From positions 1 to 64,000 of the forward strand of contig NZ_VMTV02000346.1 of NCBI RefSeq assembly GCF_007644035.1: a DNA stretch of 64,000 bases. Reading direction: 5' to 3'. The DNA is from Vogesella mureinivorans. Its GTDB lineage: Bacteria > Pseudomonadota > Gammaproteobacteria > Burkholderiales > Chromobacteriaceae. Below, in pieces: positions 8,145-17,124 of this stretch; the first letter of the stretch is position 1; the number at the start of each line of letters is the position of its first letter. The notes beneath the pieces are model-generated. The model saw only the letters and a list, made by a program, of their open reading frames with translations. It made no database searches and was not told the origin of the DNA. Position numbers and translations under genes: made by a program.

Positions 8145-9164
8145 ATGCTTTACCCCCTGCTACGCCCCTTGCTGTTCCGCACCGATGCCGAGTCTGCCCA
8201 CGAAACCACGCTGAAAATGCTGGATACCGCCCACCAGTTGCAGCTCACCGGCCTCGTTACCCGCAAGGTTGGCCGCAACCCGGTAAAAGCCATGGGGCTG
8301 ACCTTCCCCAACCCGGTAGGCCTGGCCGCTGGCCTGGACAAGAACGGCGACCACATCGACGCGCTGGCGGCGCTGGGTTTCGGTTTTATAGAAATCGGCA
8401 CCATCACCCCGCGCCCGCAAGACGGCAACCCCAAGCCGCGCCTGTTCCGCGTGCCCGAACACCAGGGCATCATCAACCGCATGGGCTTTAACAACAAAGG
8501 CGTGGACGTGCTGCTGGACAACGTGCGCCACAGCCGCTTCAAGGGCATTCTGGGCATCAATATCGGCAAGAACGCCGCCACGCCCATCGAAAACGCCAAG
8601 GACGACTACCTCACCTGCCTGGACCGCGTGTACGAGTGCGCCAGCTACGTGACGGTGAATATTTCCTCGCCCAACACCAAAAACCTGCGCCAGCTGCAGC
8701 AAGCCGACGAGCTGTCCGACCTGCTGGGCGCGCTGAAAAACCGCCAGTCGCGCCTGGCCGACCAGTACGGCCGCTACGTACCGCTGGCCGTGAAAATTGC
8801 GCCGGATCTGGACGCCGAGCAGACCGACGACATCGCCCGCCTGCTCACCCAGCACCGTCTGGACGCGGTGATCGCCACCAACACCACGCTGTCGCGCAGC
8901 GAAATCGCCGGCCATGCGCTGGCGGGCGAAGCCGGCGGCCTGTCCGGCGCGCCAGTGCGCGAGCGCTCCACCACGCTGATCCGCAATCTGGCGCGCGCGC
9001 TGGACGGCGCCCTGCCCATCATCGGCGTGGGTGGCATCCTGTGCGGTGACGACGCGCGCGAAAAAATCGACGCCGGCGCCACGCTGGTACAGCTGTACTC
9101 CGGCCTGATCTACCGCGGCCCGGGACTGATCAGCGAATGCGCCGACGCGCTGCAGCGCAAATAA
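8145..9164 (+). CDS. pyrD: dihydroorotate dehydrogenase (quinone), class 2
   Basis: Oxidises dihydroorotate to orotate in de novo pyrimidine synthesis, passing electrons to membrane quinone. The 339-residue length and the amphipathic N-terminal helices ([11 protein letters not shown]...) mark the membrane-associated class 2 enzyme. Family motifs include [23 protein letters not shown] (with the catalytic serine of class 2 enzymes) and the FMN phosphate loop GVGGI. ATG at 8145 is preceded by GGAG at 8136-8139. The ORF remains open upstream as far as 8022, but that part overlaps the nitroreductase and the terminator and is not family sequence. Carries one copy of the dispersed 9-mer at 8268. Confidence 0.97.
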   Translation: MLYPLLRPLLFRTDAESAHETTLKMLDTAHQLQLTGLVTRKVGRNPVKAMGLTFPNPVGLAAGLDKNGDHIDALAALGFGFIEIGTITPRPQDGNPKPRLFRVPEHQGIINRMGFNNKGVDVLLDNVRHSRFKGILGINIGKNAATPIENAKDDYLTCLDRVYECASYVTVNISSPNTKNLRQLQQADELSDLLGALKNRQSRLADQYGRYVPLAVKIAPDLDAEQTDDIARLLTQHRLDAVIATNTTLSRSEIAGHALAGEAGGLSGAPVRERSTTLIRNLARALDGALPIIGVGGILCGDDAREKIDAGATLVQLYSGLIYRGPGLISECADALQRK

Positions 9165-9183
9165 GCAGCGCAGCAGCAAAGCA

Positions 9184-9208
9184 CAAGGCCCGGCTATGCC
9201 GGGCCTTG
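9184..9208. terminator. bidirectional hairpin between pyrD and bpt
   Basis: CAAGGCCCGGC (9184-9194) and GCCGGGCCTTG (9198-9208) form a perfect 11-base-pair stem with loop TAT. The genes on both sides converge on it. The flanking T-runs are interrupted (CTGTTTGT on plus, TGCTTTGC on minus). A copy of the dispersed 9-mer follows at 9217. Confidence 0.75.
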
Positions 9209-9235
9209 CTGTTTGTGCGGCCAACCCTGAGTACG

Positions 9236-9970
9236 TCAGGGCGCCATATCGTCGCGAAACGGCACCCAGCGGCCGTTATCCAGCATCTGCAGCGGGCGGT
9301 AGTGCTGCTTGTACACCATCTTGGGCGAGGCCTTGATCCAGTAGCCCAGGTACACATAGGGCAAGCCCAAGTGGCAAGCCAGCTCCACCTGCCACAACAC
9401 GTTGTACACGCCGTAAGACGCACCGGGTACATCCGGGTCGAAAAAGGTGTACACCGCCGACAGGCCGTCGTCCAGCCGGTCGATCAGGCTCACCATGCGC
9501 AGCACGCCGTCCTCGCGAAACTCCACCAGCCAGCTATCCACCCGGCTTTTCAGAATGAACTCGGCGTACTGCACCGGGTCGTCATCCGACATGCCGCCAC
9601 CATCGTGGCGGGCGTGCTGGTAGCGGTAGTACAGCTGGTAATGCTCGTCGGAAAACGCCAGCGGCAAGATGCGGGTAGACAAAGCACCGTGCGCCTTGGC
9701 CGCGCGGCGCTGGCTGCGGCTGGGGCAAAACTCGGCCGCAGCCAGGCGCACCGGCACACAGGCGCGGCAATCGTCGCAATACGGGCGGTAAGTAAAATGG
9801 CCACTGCGGCGAAAACCCAGCCCCACCAGGCGCGAATACACGCTGCCATCGATGGCATCGGCCGGGATGGCTACCTGGGAACGGGCCTGATGGCCTTCCA
9901 GGTAGCTGCAGGGGTAAGGTGCCGTAGCATAGAAATGCACGACGGCAATCGCGTCATCGCGGTGGCTCAT
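9236..9970 (-). CDS. bpt: aspartate/glutamate leucyltransferase Bpt
   Basis: Transfers leucine from Leu-tRNA to proteins with N-terminal Asp or Glu, making them ClpS/ClpAP targets (bacterial N-degron pathway). 244 residues, the usual Bpt length. The N-terminal ATE domain has the cysteine motif CSYLEG and then CDDCRAC; the C-terminal domain shows [14 protein letters not shown] and [15 protein letters not shown], all characteristic. The start at [10 protein letters not shown] overlaps the 3' end of aat by 17 bases, so translation is probably coupled. The two transferases together cover both secondary and tertiary destabilising residues. Confidence 0.95.
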   Translation of the reverse strand: MSHRDDAIAVVHFYATAPYPCSYLEGHQARSQVAIPADAIDGSVYSRLVGLGFRRSGHFTYRPYCDDCRACVPVRLAAAEFCPSRSQRRAAKAHGALSTRILPLAFSDEHYQLYYRYQHARHDGGGMSDDDPVQYAEFILKSRVDSWLVEFREDGVLRMVSLIDRLDDGLSAVYTFFDPDVPGASYGVYNVLWQVELACHLGLPYVYLGYWIKASPKMVYKQHYRPLQMLDNGRWVPFRDDMAP

Positions 9971-10658
9971 GGCGGAATTCGTCCTCCCACATGCCTGGCG
10001 GCTGCGGTAGATGGATGGCTTTTTCCAGTCTAGCAATAAATTCGCCACGCGTTATCAGCTGCGCCCCCAGGCTTTCCAGATGCGGGGTAAACATCTGGCA
10101 ATCCACCATGGCAAAACCATGCCGGTGCAGGTGCCGCGCCATGCTGACAAAGGTCATTTTGGAAGCATCAGTAGCGCGGTGAAACATGGACTCGCCATAA
10201 AACATGCGGCCAACGGCCACCCCGTACAGCCCGCCGGCCAGCTGGCCATCCTGCCAGCACTCGTAAGAATGCGCGTAGCCCTGGCGGTGCAGCTCGCTGT
10301 ACGCCGCCACCATTTCGTCGGTAATCCAGGTACCGGCCTGGCCACCGCGTGGCGCAGCGCAGGCACGCATAACGGTGTCAAAAGCCTGGTTGATGGTGAT
10401 GTGGTAAGCGCGGTTGCGCAGCACCTTGGCCAGCGAGCGGGTAACACGCACCCGCGCCGGCTCCAGCACCATGCGCTGCGATGGCGACCACCACAAGATA
10501 GGGTCGCCGGGGGAAAACCACGGGAAAACAGCACTGCGGTAGGCCGCCAGCAAACGGCCGGCAGACAAATCGCCGCCCGCCGCCAGCAGGCCATCCGGCT
10601 CGGCCAGCGCACGGCTTACCGGCGGAAAGGCATGGGCGGGGCCCAGTACCGGGATCAT
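9954..10658 (-). CDS. aat: leucyl/phenylalanyl-tRNA-protein transferase
   Basis: Adds Leu or Phe from aminoacyl-tRNA to proteins with N-terminal Lys or Arg, marking them for ClpS-ClpAP proteolysis. 234 residues with family hallmarks: [39 protein letters not shown], and the substrate-binding [19 protein letters not shown] followed by TDASKMTF. Start ATG at 10658 overlaps the fur stop by four bases (ATGA type) and its end overlaps bpt, so fur-aat-bpt form one translationally linked unit. Confidence 0.97.
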   Translation of the reverse strand: MIPVLGPAHAFPPVSRALAEPDGLLAAGGDLSAGRLLAAYRSAVFPWFSPGDPILWWSPSQRMVLEPARVRVTRSLAKVLRNRAYHITINQAFDTVMRACAAPRGGQAGTWITDEMVAAYSELHRQGYAHSYECWQDGQLAGGLYGVAVGRMFYGESMFHRATDASKMTFVSMARHLHRHGFAMVDCQMFTPHLESLGAQLITRGEFIARLEKAIHLPQPPGMWEDEFRHEPPR

Positions 10659-11092
10659 CGCTTGAAGTATTTAGGCTCGCAGTTCACGCAATCGCTGCAC
10701 TCGCCATACAGGTAGAGCGAATGGTCCTTGATCTTGAAACCGTTCTGCTCGGCAATGCGGTTTTGCAGGGCTTCGATTTCCGGGTCGAAAAACTCGGTCA
10801 CCTTGCCGCAGCGGTAGCACACCATATGGTCGTGGTGGCCGCCCTGGTTCAGCTCGTACACCGCTTTGCCCGACTCGAAATGGTGGCGAATCAGAATGCC
10901 CGCCTGCTCGAACTGGGTCAGCACGCGGTAGATGGTGGCCAGGCCGATATCGGCATCCTCGGAGATCAGCTTCTTGTAGACGTCCTCAGCCGACATATGG
11001 CGATCTTCGCTGGTCTCGAACAGGTCGAGAATACGCAGGCGTGGACCGGTGGCTTTCAGGCCGATCCCCTTCAAATGGCTGGCTTTGTTCAT
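10655..11092 (-). CDS. fur: ferric uptake regulator Fur
   Basis: Iron-responsive transcriptional repressor that binds Fur boxes as an Fe(II)-loaded dimer. 145 residues; start at [19 protein letters not shown]. The N-terminal winged helix carries the recognition segment [10 protein letters not shown]. The dimerisation domain has the metal-ligand run [13 protein letters not shown], a CxxC pair, and a second cysteine cluster GECSDCVNC near the C-terminus for structural zinc. The ORF is open about 190 codons upstream, but this part is antisense to bamE and not Fur sequence. No clear Fur box was seen in front of the gene. Confidence 0.97.
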   Translation of the reverse strand: MNKASHLKGIGLKATGPRLRILDLFETSEDRHMSAEDVYKKLISEDADIGLATIYRVLTQFEQAGILIRHHFESGKAVYELNQGGHHDHMVCYRCGKVTEFFDPEIEALQNRIAEQNGFKIKDHSLYLYGECSDCVNCEPKYFKR

Positions 11093-11173
11093 GTGGTGTA
11101 TGTATATCGTGGTTGGCGGTCTTACAGTATGATAAAACCTTTTCACCGATTCCCCAACTGTGACCCTGGCGCC
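11093..11173. promoter_or_regulatory. fur/bamE divergent promoter region
   Basis: Eighty-one bases separate the divergent fur and bamE starts. For bamE, TATGAT near 11129 in CAGTATGATAAAA is a plausible -10 box. Nothing resembling a good Fur box (GATAATGATAATCATTATC) is seen. Confidence 0.35.
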
Positions 11174-11560
11174 ATGGCTATGATGCTCAAGTCTTTCCCC
11201 CTTATTGCAGTCCTGTTCCTGTCCGCCTGCAGCTCGTTTAACCCCACGACCTGGCTGACCGCACACCGGATGGACGTGCAACAAGGCAATTATGTAACGG
11301 AAGATGCCGTTTCCCGCGTCAAAACCGGCATGACCCGCCCCCAGGTAAAATTTCTGCTGGGCACCCCGCTGCTGGCCGATATTTTTCACGACAACCGCTG
11401 GGACTACGCCTACCGCATAGAACGCCAGGGCAAACCTACCGAAGAAAAACGCCTGACCGTCTATTTCGATAAGGACATGGTCAGCCGTATCGAAGGCCAG
11501 GCCTTCCCTGCCCTGCGCCCGACACTGGATAACACCAACCCTAATGCCGGACAAAGATAA
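11174..11560 (+). CDS. bamE: outer membrane assembly lipoprotein BamE (SmpA/OmlA)
   Basis: Small lipoprotein of the BAM complex, which inserts beta-barrel proteins in the outer membrane. 128 residues from the ATG at 11174; ATGs at 11180 and 11183 are alternatives and none has a strong ribosome-binding site. The signal peptide ends in the lipobox LSAC with lipidated C19. The BamE fold is recognisable in [17 protein letters not shown] and the later [11 protein letters not shown], followed by [15 protein letters not shown]. Divergent from fur, as in many proteobacteria, and three bases upstream of dapB, with which it is probably co-transcribed. Confidence 0.95.
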   Translation: MAMMLKSFPLIAVLFLSACSSFNPTTWLTAHRMDVQQGNYVTEDAVSRVKTGMTRPQVKFLLGTPLLADIFHDNRWDYAYRIERQGKPTEEKRLTVYFDKDMVSRIEGQAFPALRPTLDNTNPNAGQR

Positions 11561-12370
<810 letters not shown>

Positions 12371-12390
12371 GCACCGCCTGCACCACGCAA

Positions 12391-12416
12391 AAGCCAGCCC
12401 GAGGGCTGGCTTTTTT
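12391..12416 (+). terminator. intrinsic terminator after dapB
   Basis: AAGCCAGCC pairs with GGCTGGCTT around a CGAG loop, and TTTTTT follows from 12411. It lies 20 bases after the dapB stop codon. Confidence 0.92.
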
Positions 12417-12741
12417 ATTGCACTCTCCGACGAGCAGGCTACACCGCGTGAAGGTAGCCACCAGGCTGGCTACTCATTGAGACCTAAATGAGTCAGATTT
12501 GAACTGCCGACTTATTGGGCAAGAAGCTATTTCGACTGGTATTGACACTGAATCAACCATATACCCTTCCCAGAATTGAAGAGCCACCATAGCATTTGAC
12601 ATGGCAGAGAGTATAGAAGATTAAATTTTTTGGCGACTATCAATCTACCTATCCAGAATCCCCACTACCGACTTGCGTGTCAAGCCATCAAACACGGACT
12701 CATCGATAAAGCAGGATGAATCTAGAATAAGGACACTACCC
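12417..12741. other. AT-richer intergenic stretch before the lipoprotein gene
   Basis: About 325 bases of clearly lower GC than the genes to the left. An open frame of about 40 codons without a good start ends at a TGA near 12720; it resembles nothing recognised and could be a gene remnant. AAGGA at 12730-12734 is the likely ribosome-binding site of the following gene. No promoter is convincing. Confidence 0.4.
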
Positions 12742-13254
12742 ATGTTTCAACACAGTAATAGATTTCTTTTAGTTTCATTCCTGCTTGTTATCGGAAATAT
12801 CCTGGCAGGATGCGGCGGTGGTGGTAGTGGTGGGGCAACCAACCCTGCAAGTAATGGAACCCAAATACCAGTCACTGTCTTTACCGTTCGAGATATCTTT
12901 ATAAACGGGCCTTCAGATGCGGTGCCATTTCCTTCCACCATCACCCAGCCTAGCGCATTGTGGGAGTACCATACAGTCACGCTAAACGGGGTGAATGGTG
13001 GTTACGGAAGCGGTATAATCATGGGCAAATGCGAAAGCAGGTACCGGTGCGTGGTAGATAATGGAGGCGCGAGAGGGGCCACGATCACGCTTGACGATTC
13101 ATCCAATATTTATCTGCAGAACGGCAAAAGCCCTGGTGATTCAACATATATTTATGTTGCAGCCAACACATTGCCAGCGGGCCCTGTAATGCTAACCTTT
13201 ACCCTAGGTAGCATAACCATACAGAAGACAGTGCAATTTGCCGCCAGCCCGTAG
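12742..13254 (+). CDS. small predicted lipoprotein, function unknown
   Basis: 170 residues. The N-terminus is a signal peptide ending in the lipobox LAGC (C24 lipidated), followed at once by a glycine-rich linker GGGGSGG, a frequent feature of surface or outer-membrane lipoproteins. The rest has the alternating hydrophobic pattern of a beta-sandwich (ITLDDSSNIYLQ, GPVMLTFTLGSITIQKTVQF) and two cysteines (CESRYRC) that could form a disulfide in the periplasm. I do not recognise the family. Base composition is AT-richer than the neighbours, suggesting transfer. The TAG stop lies inside the REP-like palindrome at 13251, so the repeat appears to have landed at the 3' end. Confidence 0.75.
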   Translation: MFQHSNRFLLVSFLLVIGNILAGCGGGGSGGATNPASNGTQIPVTVFTVRDIFINGPSDAVPFPSTITQPSALWEYHTVTLNGVNGGYGSGIIMGKCESRYRCVVDNGGARGATITLDDSSNIYLQNGKSPGDSTYIYVAANTLPAGPVMLTFTLGSITIQKTVQFAASP

Positions 13255-13311
13255 TCCGGATAAGGCATAGCCGCATCCGGGGTTGCCATACAGCCCCCCA
13301 TACCCGGATGC
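13251..13311. repeat. REP-like palindromic element A
   Basis: GTAGTCCGGATAAGGCATAG is followed by CCGCATCCGGG, and the arm GCATCCGGG (13273-13281) is inverted as CCCGGATGC (13303-13311). Form and sequence resemble enterobacterial REP elements, which contain GCCGGAT...AAGGC and GCATCCGGC. A more complete relative lies at 16223-16324. Confidence 0.75.
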
Positions 13312-13324
13312 ACAGAGCTGCACG

Positions 13325-13906
13325 CTAGCCGCATCCATTGCAAGGCCGGGTTGTTGTGTGGGGGTGATAGTCAGTGACAAGACCAACAGACATTTCCACC
13401 TCACAACAACTCAGTAATTTTTCTTTGAGCATCCCCCTCGCTCGACTTGCTCTGCTTTTGATCGCAGACAACGAAAGGTCCTGCTCAACTGCCACAGCCT
13501 GCATGGTTTTACCGTCAAACTCGACGGCGATCAATGTATCGCGATAGATTTCAGGGAGCTCCTGCACAAGCGGTCTGAGACACAGAGACAACTCCTGATG
13601 CAGCAGCTCATCACAAACCTGTTGCGGGTCTAGCATGTTCTCATCAAGTTCAATTGCCAGAGGCCGTACGGAACGATAATAGTCCACGACTGTGGTACGC
13701 GCTGCGGCATAGAGCCATCCTGCAAGGTTATTCGGGAACAGATTTGCATTAATCGCAACCGATGCCTTGACGAACACATCTTGCAGTAGATCCTCTGCCA
13801 GGTTTGGATCACTGACGCGCCTGCGCAAATAATTGAGCAGGCTGCTTTTCAGCGCAACGAATGCCACGCCAAGAGCTTCTTGCGTTCTTGGCGTGACCCG
13901 TGGCAT
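13325..13906 (-). CDS. SigZ-like ECF RNA polymerase sigma factor
   Basis: 193-residue two-domain sigma factor. Sigma region 2 is LAEDLLQDVFVKA followed by AGWLYAAARTTVVDYYR; region 4 is LPEIYRDTLIAVEFDGKTMQAVA with the helix LSLSAIKSRASRARGMLK. The C-terminal tail is Cys-rich (LLSCCEVEM ... PCNGCG), a trait I associate with SigZ-type factors and suggestive of direct metal or thiol sensing. The ATG at 13906 was chosen because a ribosome-binding site (AAGGGTGAG) lies directly in front and overlaps the arsI stop region; the ORF is open further upstream only in antisense-like sequence. Seven bases after arsI, so co-transcribed with it. No anti-sigma gene is visible. Confidence 0.88.
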   Translation of the reverse strand: MPRVTPRTQEALGVAFVALKSSLLNYLRRRVSDPNLAEDLLQDVFVKASVAINANLFPNNLAGWLYAAARTTVVDYYRSVRPLAIELDENMLDPQQVCDELLHQELSLCLRPLVQELPEIYRDTLIAVEFDGKTMQAVAVEQDLSLSAIKSRASRARGMLKEKLLSCCEVEMSVGLVTDYHPHTTTRPCNGCG

Positions 13907-13913
13907 CTCACCC

Positions 13914-14420
13914 TTAGCCACAACAGGCTCCTTGCGTTGTTGGTGGCCCTTTCGGGATGCAGCAAGCATCCTTAGCCAATAGCCCATCTTGATCCGATTT
14001 GTGTACTGCAATACAGCACGCTCCTGTTTGATTCGCTGTATCGCTTCCAAAATCCGGCGCATCAGACATAGTATAAAAGTGTTCCCACGCCAAACCTTGC
14101 GGATCAATCGTCCAATGCTTTTCACTCTTAGCGTAACAGCAAGCAGCCAAGCCCTGACCCAGAACATTGCCCGACGAAGCAGATTCAGCCAACCCTTTCA
14201 ATTCGGCAAGTTCTTCCGCTGAATCAACCTGAAAGCCGAAATGGTTCACCCCGATATCATGGCCTCTAGCTGATATCGCAAAATTGATGCGTGGGTCTTC
14301 AATCATCCACTTAGCGTAGTCATCTTGCTGTTTTGTGGGCGGCTGGCCGAACAGTTTGCTATAGAAGTCGATGCTGACCTCAAGGTTTTCTACTGCAATA
14401 TGGGCGTGAAAGCGTTTCAT
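13914..14420 (-). CDS. ArsI/CadI-family glyoxalase-fold metalloenzyme
   Basis: 168-residue vicinal-oxygen-chelate protein. The start MKRFHAHIAVENLEVSIDFY, the segment GVNHFGFQV and the later WTIDPQGLAWEHFYT supply the metal-binding His/Glu positions. The cysteine pair in ACCYAKSEKHW is the substrate thiol site of ArsI, the Fe(II) C-As lyase that demethylates trivalent organoarsenicals; CadI proteins share it. The tail contains three further CC pairs (GACCIAV, DACCIPK, GACCG), which could bind soft metals. Arsenic versus cadmium specificity cannot be decided here. AGGAG lies in front of the ATG. Adjacent SigZ-like sigma factor suggests a metal-responsive two-gene unit. Confidence 0.85.
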   Translation of the reverse strand: MKRFHAHIAVENLEVSIDFYSKLFGQPPTKQQDDYAKWMIEDPRINFAISARGHDIGVNHFGFQVDSAEELAELKGLAESASSGNVLGQGLAACCYAKSEKHWTIDPQGLAWEHFYTMSDAPDFGSDTANQTGACCIAVHKSDQDGLLAKDACCIPKGPPTTQGACCG

Positions 14421-14648
14421 GTGTCGCTCCTGTCTAGTCGCATCAAGATGGATGCACCTGTATAGACGTAGCAGTCACCAAAAGGTCGCAGCTAGCATAT
14501 GGTGTCGGCAAAACGGTGCGTAGGGTGGTAATCCCCCCGTTTTTAAGGGGAGTCAGAAGTAGCGCTACGCGGCCATGTCCAGCTGCTGCGCTGGGGGCAG
14601 CCCAAGGCCATGCTCGGGCGTTCGGTTTGTGGCCAATGTTTGCCGCGC
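14421..14648 (-). promoter_or_regulatory. arsI upstream region with inverted repeat
   Basis: GCATC (14440-14444) and GATGC (14451-14455) form an inverted repeat 20 bases before the arsI start, a possible operator or sigma-factor site. The rest, to the end of the SUKH gene at 14649, has no recognisable gene; TCCCC/GGGGA near 14531-14550 could be a weak hairpin. Confidence 0.35.
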
Positions 14649-16175
14649 CTAATATTGTGTTAGATAACCCAGATACAGCACGCTATCGCCATCTGTTGCC
14701 CGGAACAGGCCTTCGACGTCATCCCCGTGACACGCAGCGGCAACCAGATTCCATGCTTCTGCCTCGCTGCAGGCGACACGAGGTGTCGTGAAGCGGGGCC
14801 AGGTGTGGCGCGTGCCTTCATCCTGCAAAGCGCGGGCAGCACAAAGCATGTCAAGCGGCCATTCGGACTGATCCCATGCCCAGTGCAGCTGGCCTTGTGC
14901 GGGGTGGTAGCGCCCCAGAATCTGCGCCTGGCAATGCAGGAGCTTGCCCTGTGCTGTCGTGAAGGTAACCGTACCGGTCTGGATATTCAATTGCCACCTG
15001 CTTTGCGCCGTCAGCCCCAGTTCGTCAGCCGCCATGTGTGCCATACGGTTGCGCAATACCTGGCCGCTTTCCAGATACCCTGCTTCGTTTTGTGGCGCGG
15101 ACTCGCCTTGCTGGGGTGCCAGGGTCGAACCGTCATGCAGGAACATCAGCTTCACAGAGTCCAGAAAGTGCCGTTTGTCCGGCCAGCGGGTGTTGAAGCT
15201 GCGGCCACCATCCGCCTCGCGGCGCACGCTGGTATTGCCGGCCTGCCATTGCGCGGCCAACCAGTGCAGGAAATCACCCAGGCTATTGGCCAGCACTTTC
15301 TTGTGGTCTTCATACCGGCCAAAGTTGATGACTTGTCCAGCCGTACCTTGGCTATCGGGGCTCAGGTCGATGCCCAGATAGTTACCGGCATGATCATGGG
15401 CAAATGGCAGCCAGTAGGGGTTGCAGTACTGCACGCGGATATGGCCAGACGGGGTGGAGCTGGCGTGATCAGGATATTTCTCGCGCGATTCGGCATCGCA
15501 ATAGGTTTGCCAGTAGCGGCGCTCTTGCTCGCAAGCGGCGAGCGACGCCTTCAGGCTCATCAAATGCATGCCGTAAAACAGGCCGGCGGCTTTGCCTTTC
15601 TGCCCGTTGTGCCAATGGTAAAGATGGACAAAATCCTGCGGCAGCACCACGCCCAGCTTGTTGGCGTAGTTTTGCAACTGGCGCGCAGTGGCACCGGGCT
15701 GCAGGCTGTCTGCCACTTCGGGCAGATATTGTTTGAGCCAGGTTTCTAGCGGGCTCAGGATTGTCGCAGCGGCTTCTTCGAAGGTAGCCAGTTGCTGGGC
15801 GATGCTCAGGCCGCCGGAGGCATCTTGCGGCGGGGCATCGGGCGCTACGGGTTTGGCGTCGTCAAAGCGCAATTCATGATAGCCATCCGGATGAAGGGTG
15901 AAGTGCACATAATTCACCGCAACATTGGAATGTAACTCATGCTGTTGGCAAAGGAAGGTGGCTGCATCCATGCCTGAAAACATTGAATCATCACTGTTAG
16001 AAAAACCACCTTCGCTGATTTTTTCATTATCGAATATAAGATAGTGCTGAGCCGTCCAGCAGCTTGAATTTTTAATTTTGAAACTCACATGTGCACTATG
16101 CCAATTACGCTGATCGATAAATTCATGCAGGTAATTTATCAAGCAGTCAATTGCGTTTTTCTTTTTAACTTCCAT
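14649..16175 (-). CDS. multidomain SUKH (SMI1/KNR4) protein
   Basis: About 508 residues, cytoplasmic, no signal or membrane segment. The middle part (about 165-330) is a SUKH domain: LPQDFVHLYHWHNGQKG near its start and NPYWLPFAHDHAGNYLGIDL then GQVINFGRYEDHKKVLA near its end are typical. The C-terminal 150 residues (QILGRYHPAQGQLHWAWDQSEWP ... LFRATDGDSVLYLGY, split here) resemble DUF6882. The N-terminal 110 residues are unassigned. SUKH proteins often are immunity proteins against contact-dependent or type VI toxins; no toxin gene is adjacent. Start is uncertain: ATG 16175 (MEVKKKNAID) is preferred, but 16223 inside the REP-like element is possible. Upstream half is AT-richer than its neighbours. 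Confidence 0.75.
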   Translation of the reverse strand: MEVKKKNAIDCLINYLHEFIDQRNWHSAHVSFKIKNSSCWTAQHYLIFDNEKISEGGFSNSDDSMFSGMDAATFLCQQHELHSNVAVNYVHFTLHPDGYHELRFDDAKPVAPDAPPQDASGGLSIAQQLATFEEAAATILSPLETWLKQYLPEVADSLQPGATARQLQNYANKLGVVLPQDFVHLYHWHNGQKGKAAGLFYGMHLMSLKASLAACEQERRYWQTYCDAESREKYPDHASSTPSGHIRVQYCNPYWLPFAHDHAGNYLGIDLSPDSQGTAGQVINFGRYEDHKKVLANSLGDFLHWLAAQWQAGNTSVRREADGGRSFNTRWPDKRHFLDSVKLMFLHDGSTLAPQQGESAPQNEAGYLESGQVLRNRMAHMAADELGLTAQSRWQLNIQTGTVTFTTAQGKLLHCQAQILGRYHPAQGQLHWAWDQSEWPLDMLCAARALQDEGTRHTWPRFTTPRVACSEAEAWNLVAAACHGDDVEGLFRATDGDSVLYLGYLTQY

Positions 16176-16222
16176 GCTTATGGCTTTCAACTTATATTTA
16201 TTGAGTACTGGGAATTGCGTCA

Positions 16223-16324
16223 TAGCCCGGATAAGGCATGGCTGCATCCGGGTTTATCTCGGGCTTCAAGTTGATCGGGCCGTTCCATTCCGCCCCGGAT
16301 GCGCCGCTAGCTTATCCGGGCTAC
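16223..16324. repeat. REP-like palindromic element B
   Basis: GCCCGGATAAG (16225-16235) is inverted as CTTATCCGGGC (16311-16321), and inside it GCATCCGGG (16244-16252) is inverted as CCCGGATGC (16294-16302). The whole is a 100-base nested palindrome sharing its core with element A. It lies directly upstream of the SUKH gene. Elements of this type are mobilised by RAYT transposases in other proteobacteria; no such gene is in the window. Confidence 0.8.
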
Positions 16325-16398
16325 ACACGGTTAAAACCTTGGCGGGCAAGGCTTGTGGGGCATTGCCCTCTCTACTCCCACATCATACCGCCATGCCA

Positions 16399-16430
16399 TG
16401 ACAAAAGGGCAAGCCCCCAGGCTTGCCCTT
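16399..16430 (-). terminator. terminator of the urea operon
   Basis: AAGGGCAAGCC (16405-16415) and GGCTTGCCCTT (16420-16430) form a perfect 11-base-pair stem; on the minus strand TTTTGT follows. It lies about 125 bases beyond the hupE stop and is the first strong stop signal in that direction. Confidence 0.85.
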
Positions 16431-16467
16431 GTTGTTACCGCTATACCGCTGCCGTGCAGCCGATCAG

Positions 16468-16573
16468 GCGGCCAACGCTGTCACGACGGCACGCTGGTGG
16501 GCACGGCCTGCGGCCTTTGCCTACCCTACCAAGCTAACGTTGGCCGCAGGCCCGTTACAGCGTGCCCACCAGC
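16468..16573. repeat. two nested inverted repeats at the hupE 3' end
   Basis: GCGGCCAACG (16468-16477) faces CGTTGGCCGC (16538-16547), an inverted pair of the dispersed 9-mer 60 bases apart. A second pair, GCTGGTGGGCACG (16493-16505) and CGTGCCCACCAGC (16561-16573), overlaps it; the right arm is the end of the hupE coding sequence. The left arm may have arisen by an inverted local duplication. Confidence 0.7.
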
Positions 16574-17124
16574 AGCAGCGCGCCTGAGGCGGCGATGCCG
16601 GCGCCCAGCGCGCGCAGCAGCATGGCGCTGCGCAGCGTGCCCTGACCGACTGCCACGCCGGCGATATGCAGCAGGGCGCTGGCCAGCATGAAGCCGGCGG
16701 CGTAGGCGGCGCCGCTGGCGTCAGCAGGCATTTCCAGGCCGTGGGCTACGCCGTGGTATAGCGCAAAGCCAGCGATGGCGGCCATGGCCAACAGGCGTGG
16801 CGGGCGCGCCAGCGCGGCCACTAGCAGGCCGCTTAACAATACCGATAGCGCAATGCCGCTTTCCAGCCATGGCAGGGCGATACCGGCTGCGCCCAGCGCG
16901 CCACCGGCGGCCAGCATCAGCACGAACAGCGCCGGGCCTTGCCAGCGCGCGTGGCCGCCCAGCTGGGCAGACCACAGGCCGACGGCGAACATGGCTAGCA
17001 GGTGGTCCAGGCCGGAGAACGGGTGGCCAAAGCCGTGGGCAAAACCGTCGGCGCCGTGGCCGGTGTGGGCCTGTGCCACGTTGGCCGAAGCGGCTAGCAG
17101 CACGAATAGCAGGGGTTTACGCAT
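16555..17124 (-). CDS. hupE: HupE/UreJ-family membrane protein, probable nickel importer
   Basis: Secondary transporter of the HupE/UreJ family, likely supplying Ni(II) for the urease. 189 residues with a cleavable signal peptide ([19 protein letters not shown]), then the diagnostic metal motif [12 protein letters not shown] preceded by HTGHG, and six hydrophobic segments. A second histidine-containing helix ([13 protein letters not shown]) completes the expected metal path. It overlaps the ureG 3' end by eight bases and is the last gene of the urea operon, in keeping with a UreJ role. Start at 17124 chosen over the longer frame because it begins the signal peptide directly. Confidence 0.92.
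   Translation of the reverse strand: MRKPLLFVLLAASANVAQAHTGHGADGFAHGFGHPFSGLDHLLAMFAVGLWSAQLGGHARWQGPALFVLMLAAGGALGAAGIALPWLESGIALSVLLSGLLVAALARPPRLLAMAAIAGFALYHGVAHGLEMPADASGAAYAAGFMLASALLHIAGVAVGQGTLRSAMLLRALGAGIAASGALLLVGTL

Noticed and set aside
11093-11173. Fur box before fur
   Set aside because: No stretch approaches the 19-base consensus; the TATATCG region is only loosely AT-rich.
12600-12722. Short open stretch of about 40 codons ending at a TGA, possible transposase or gene remnant
   Set aside because: No start codon, no recognised homologous motif; kept only as a note on the intergenic region.
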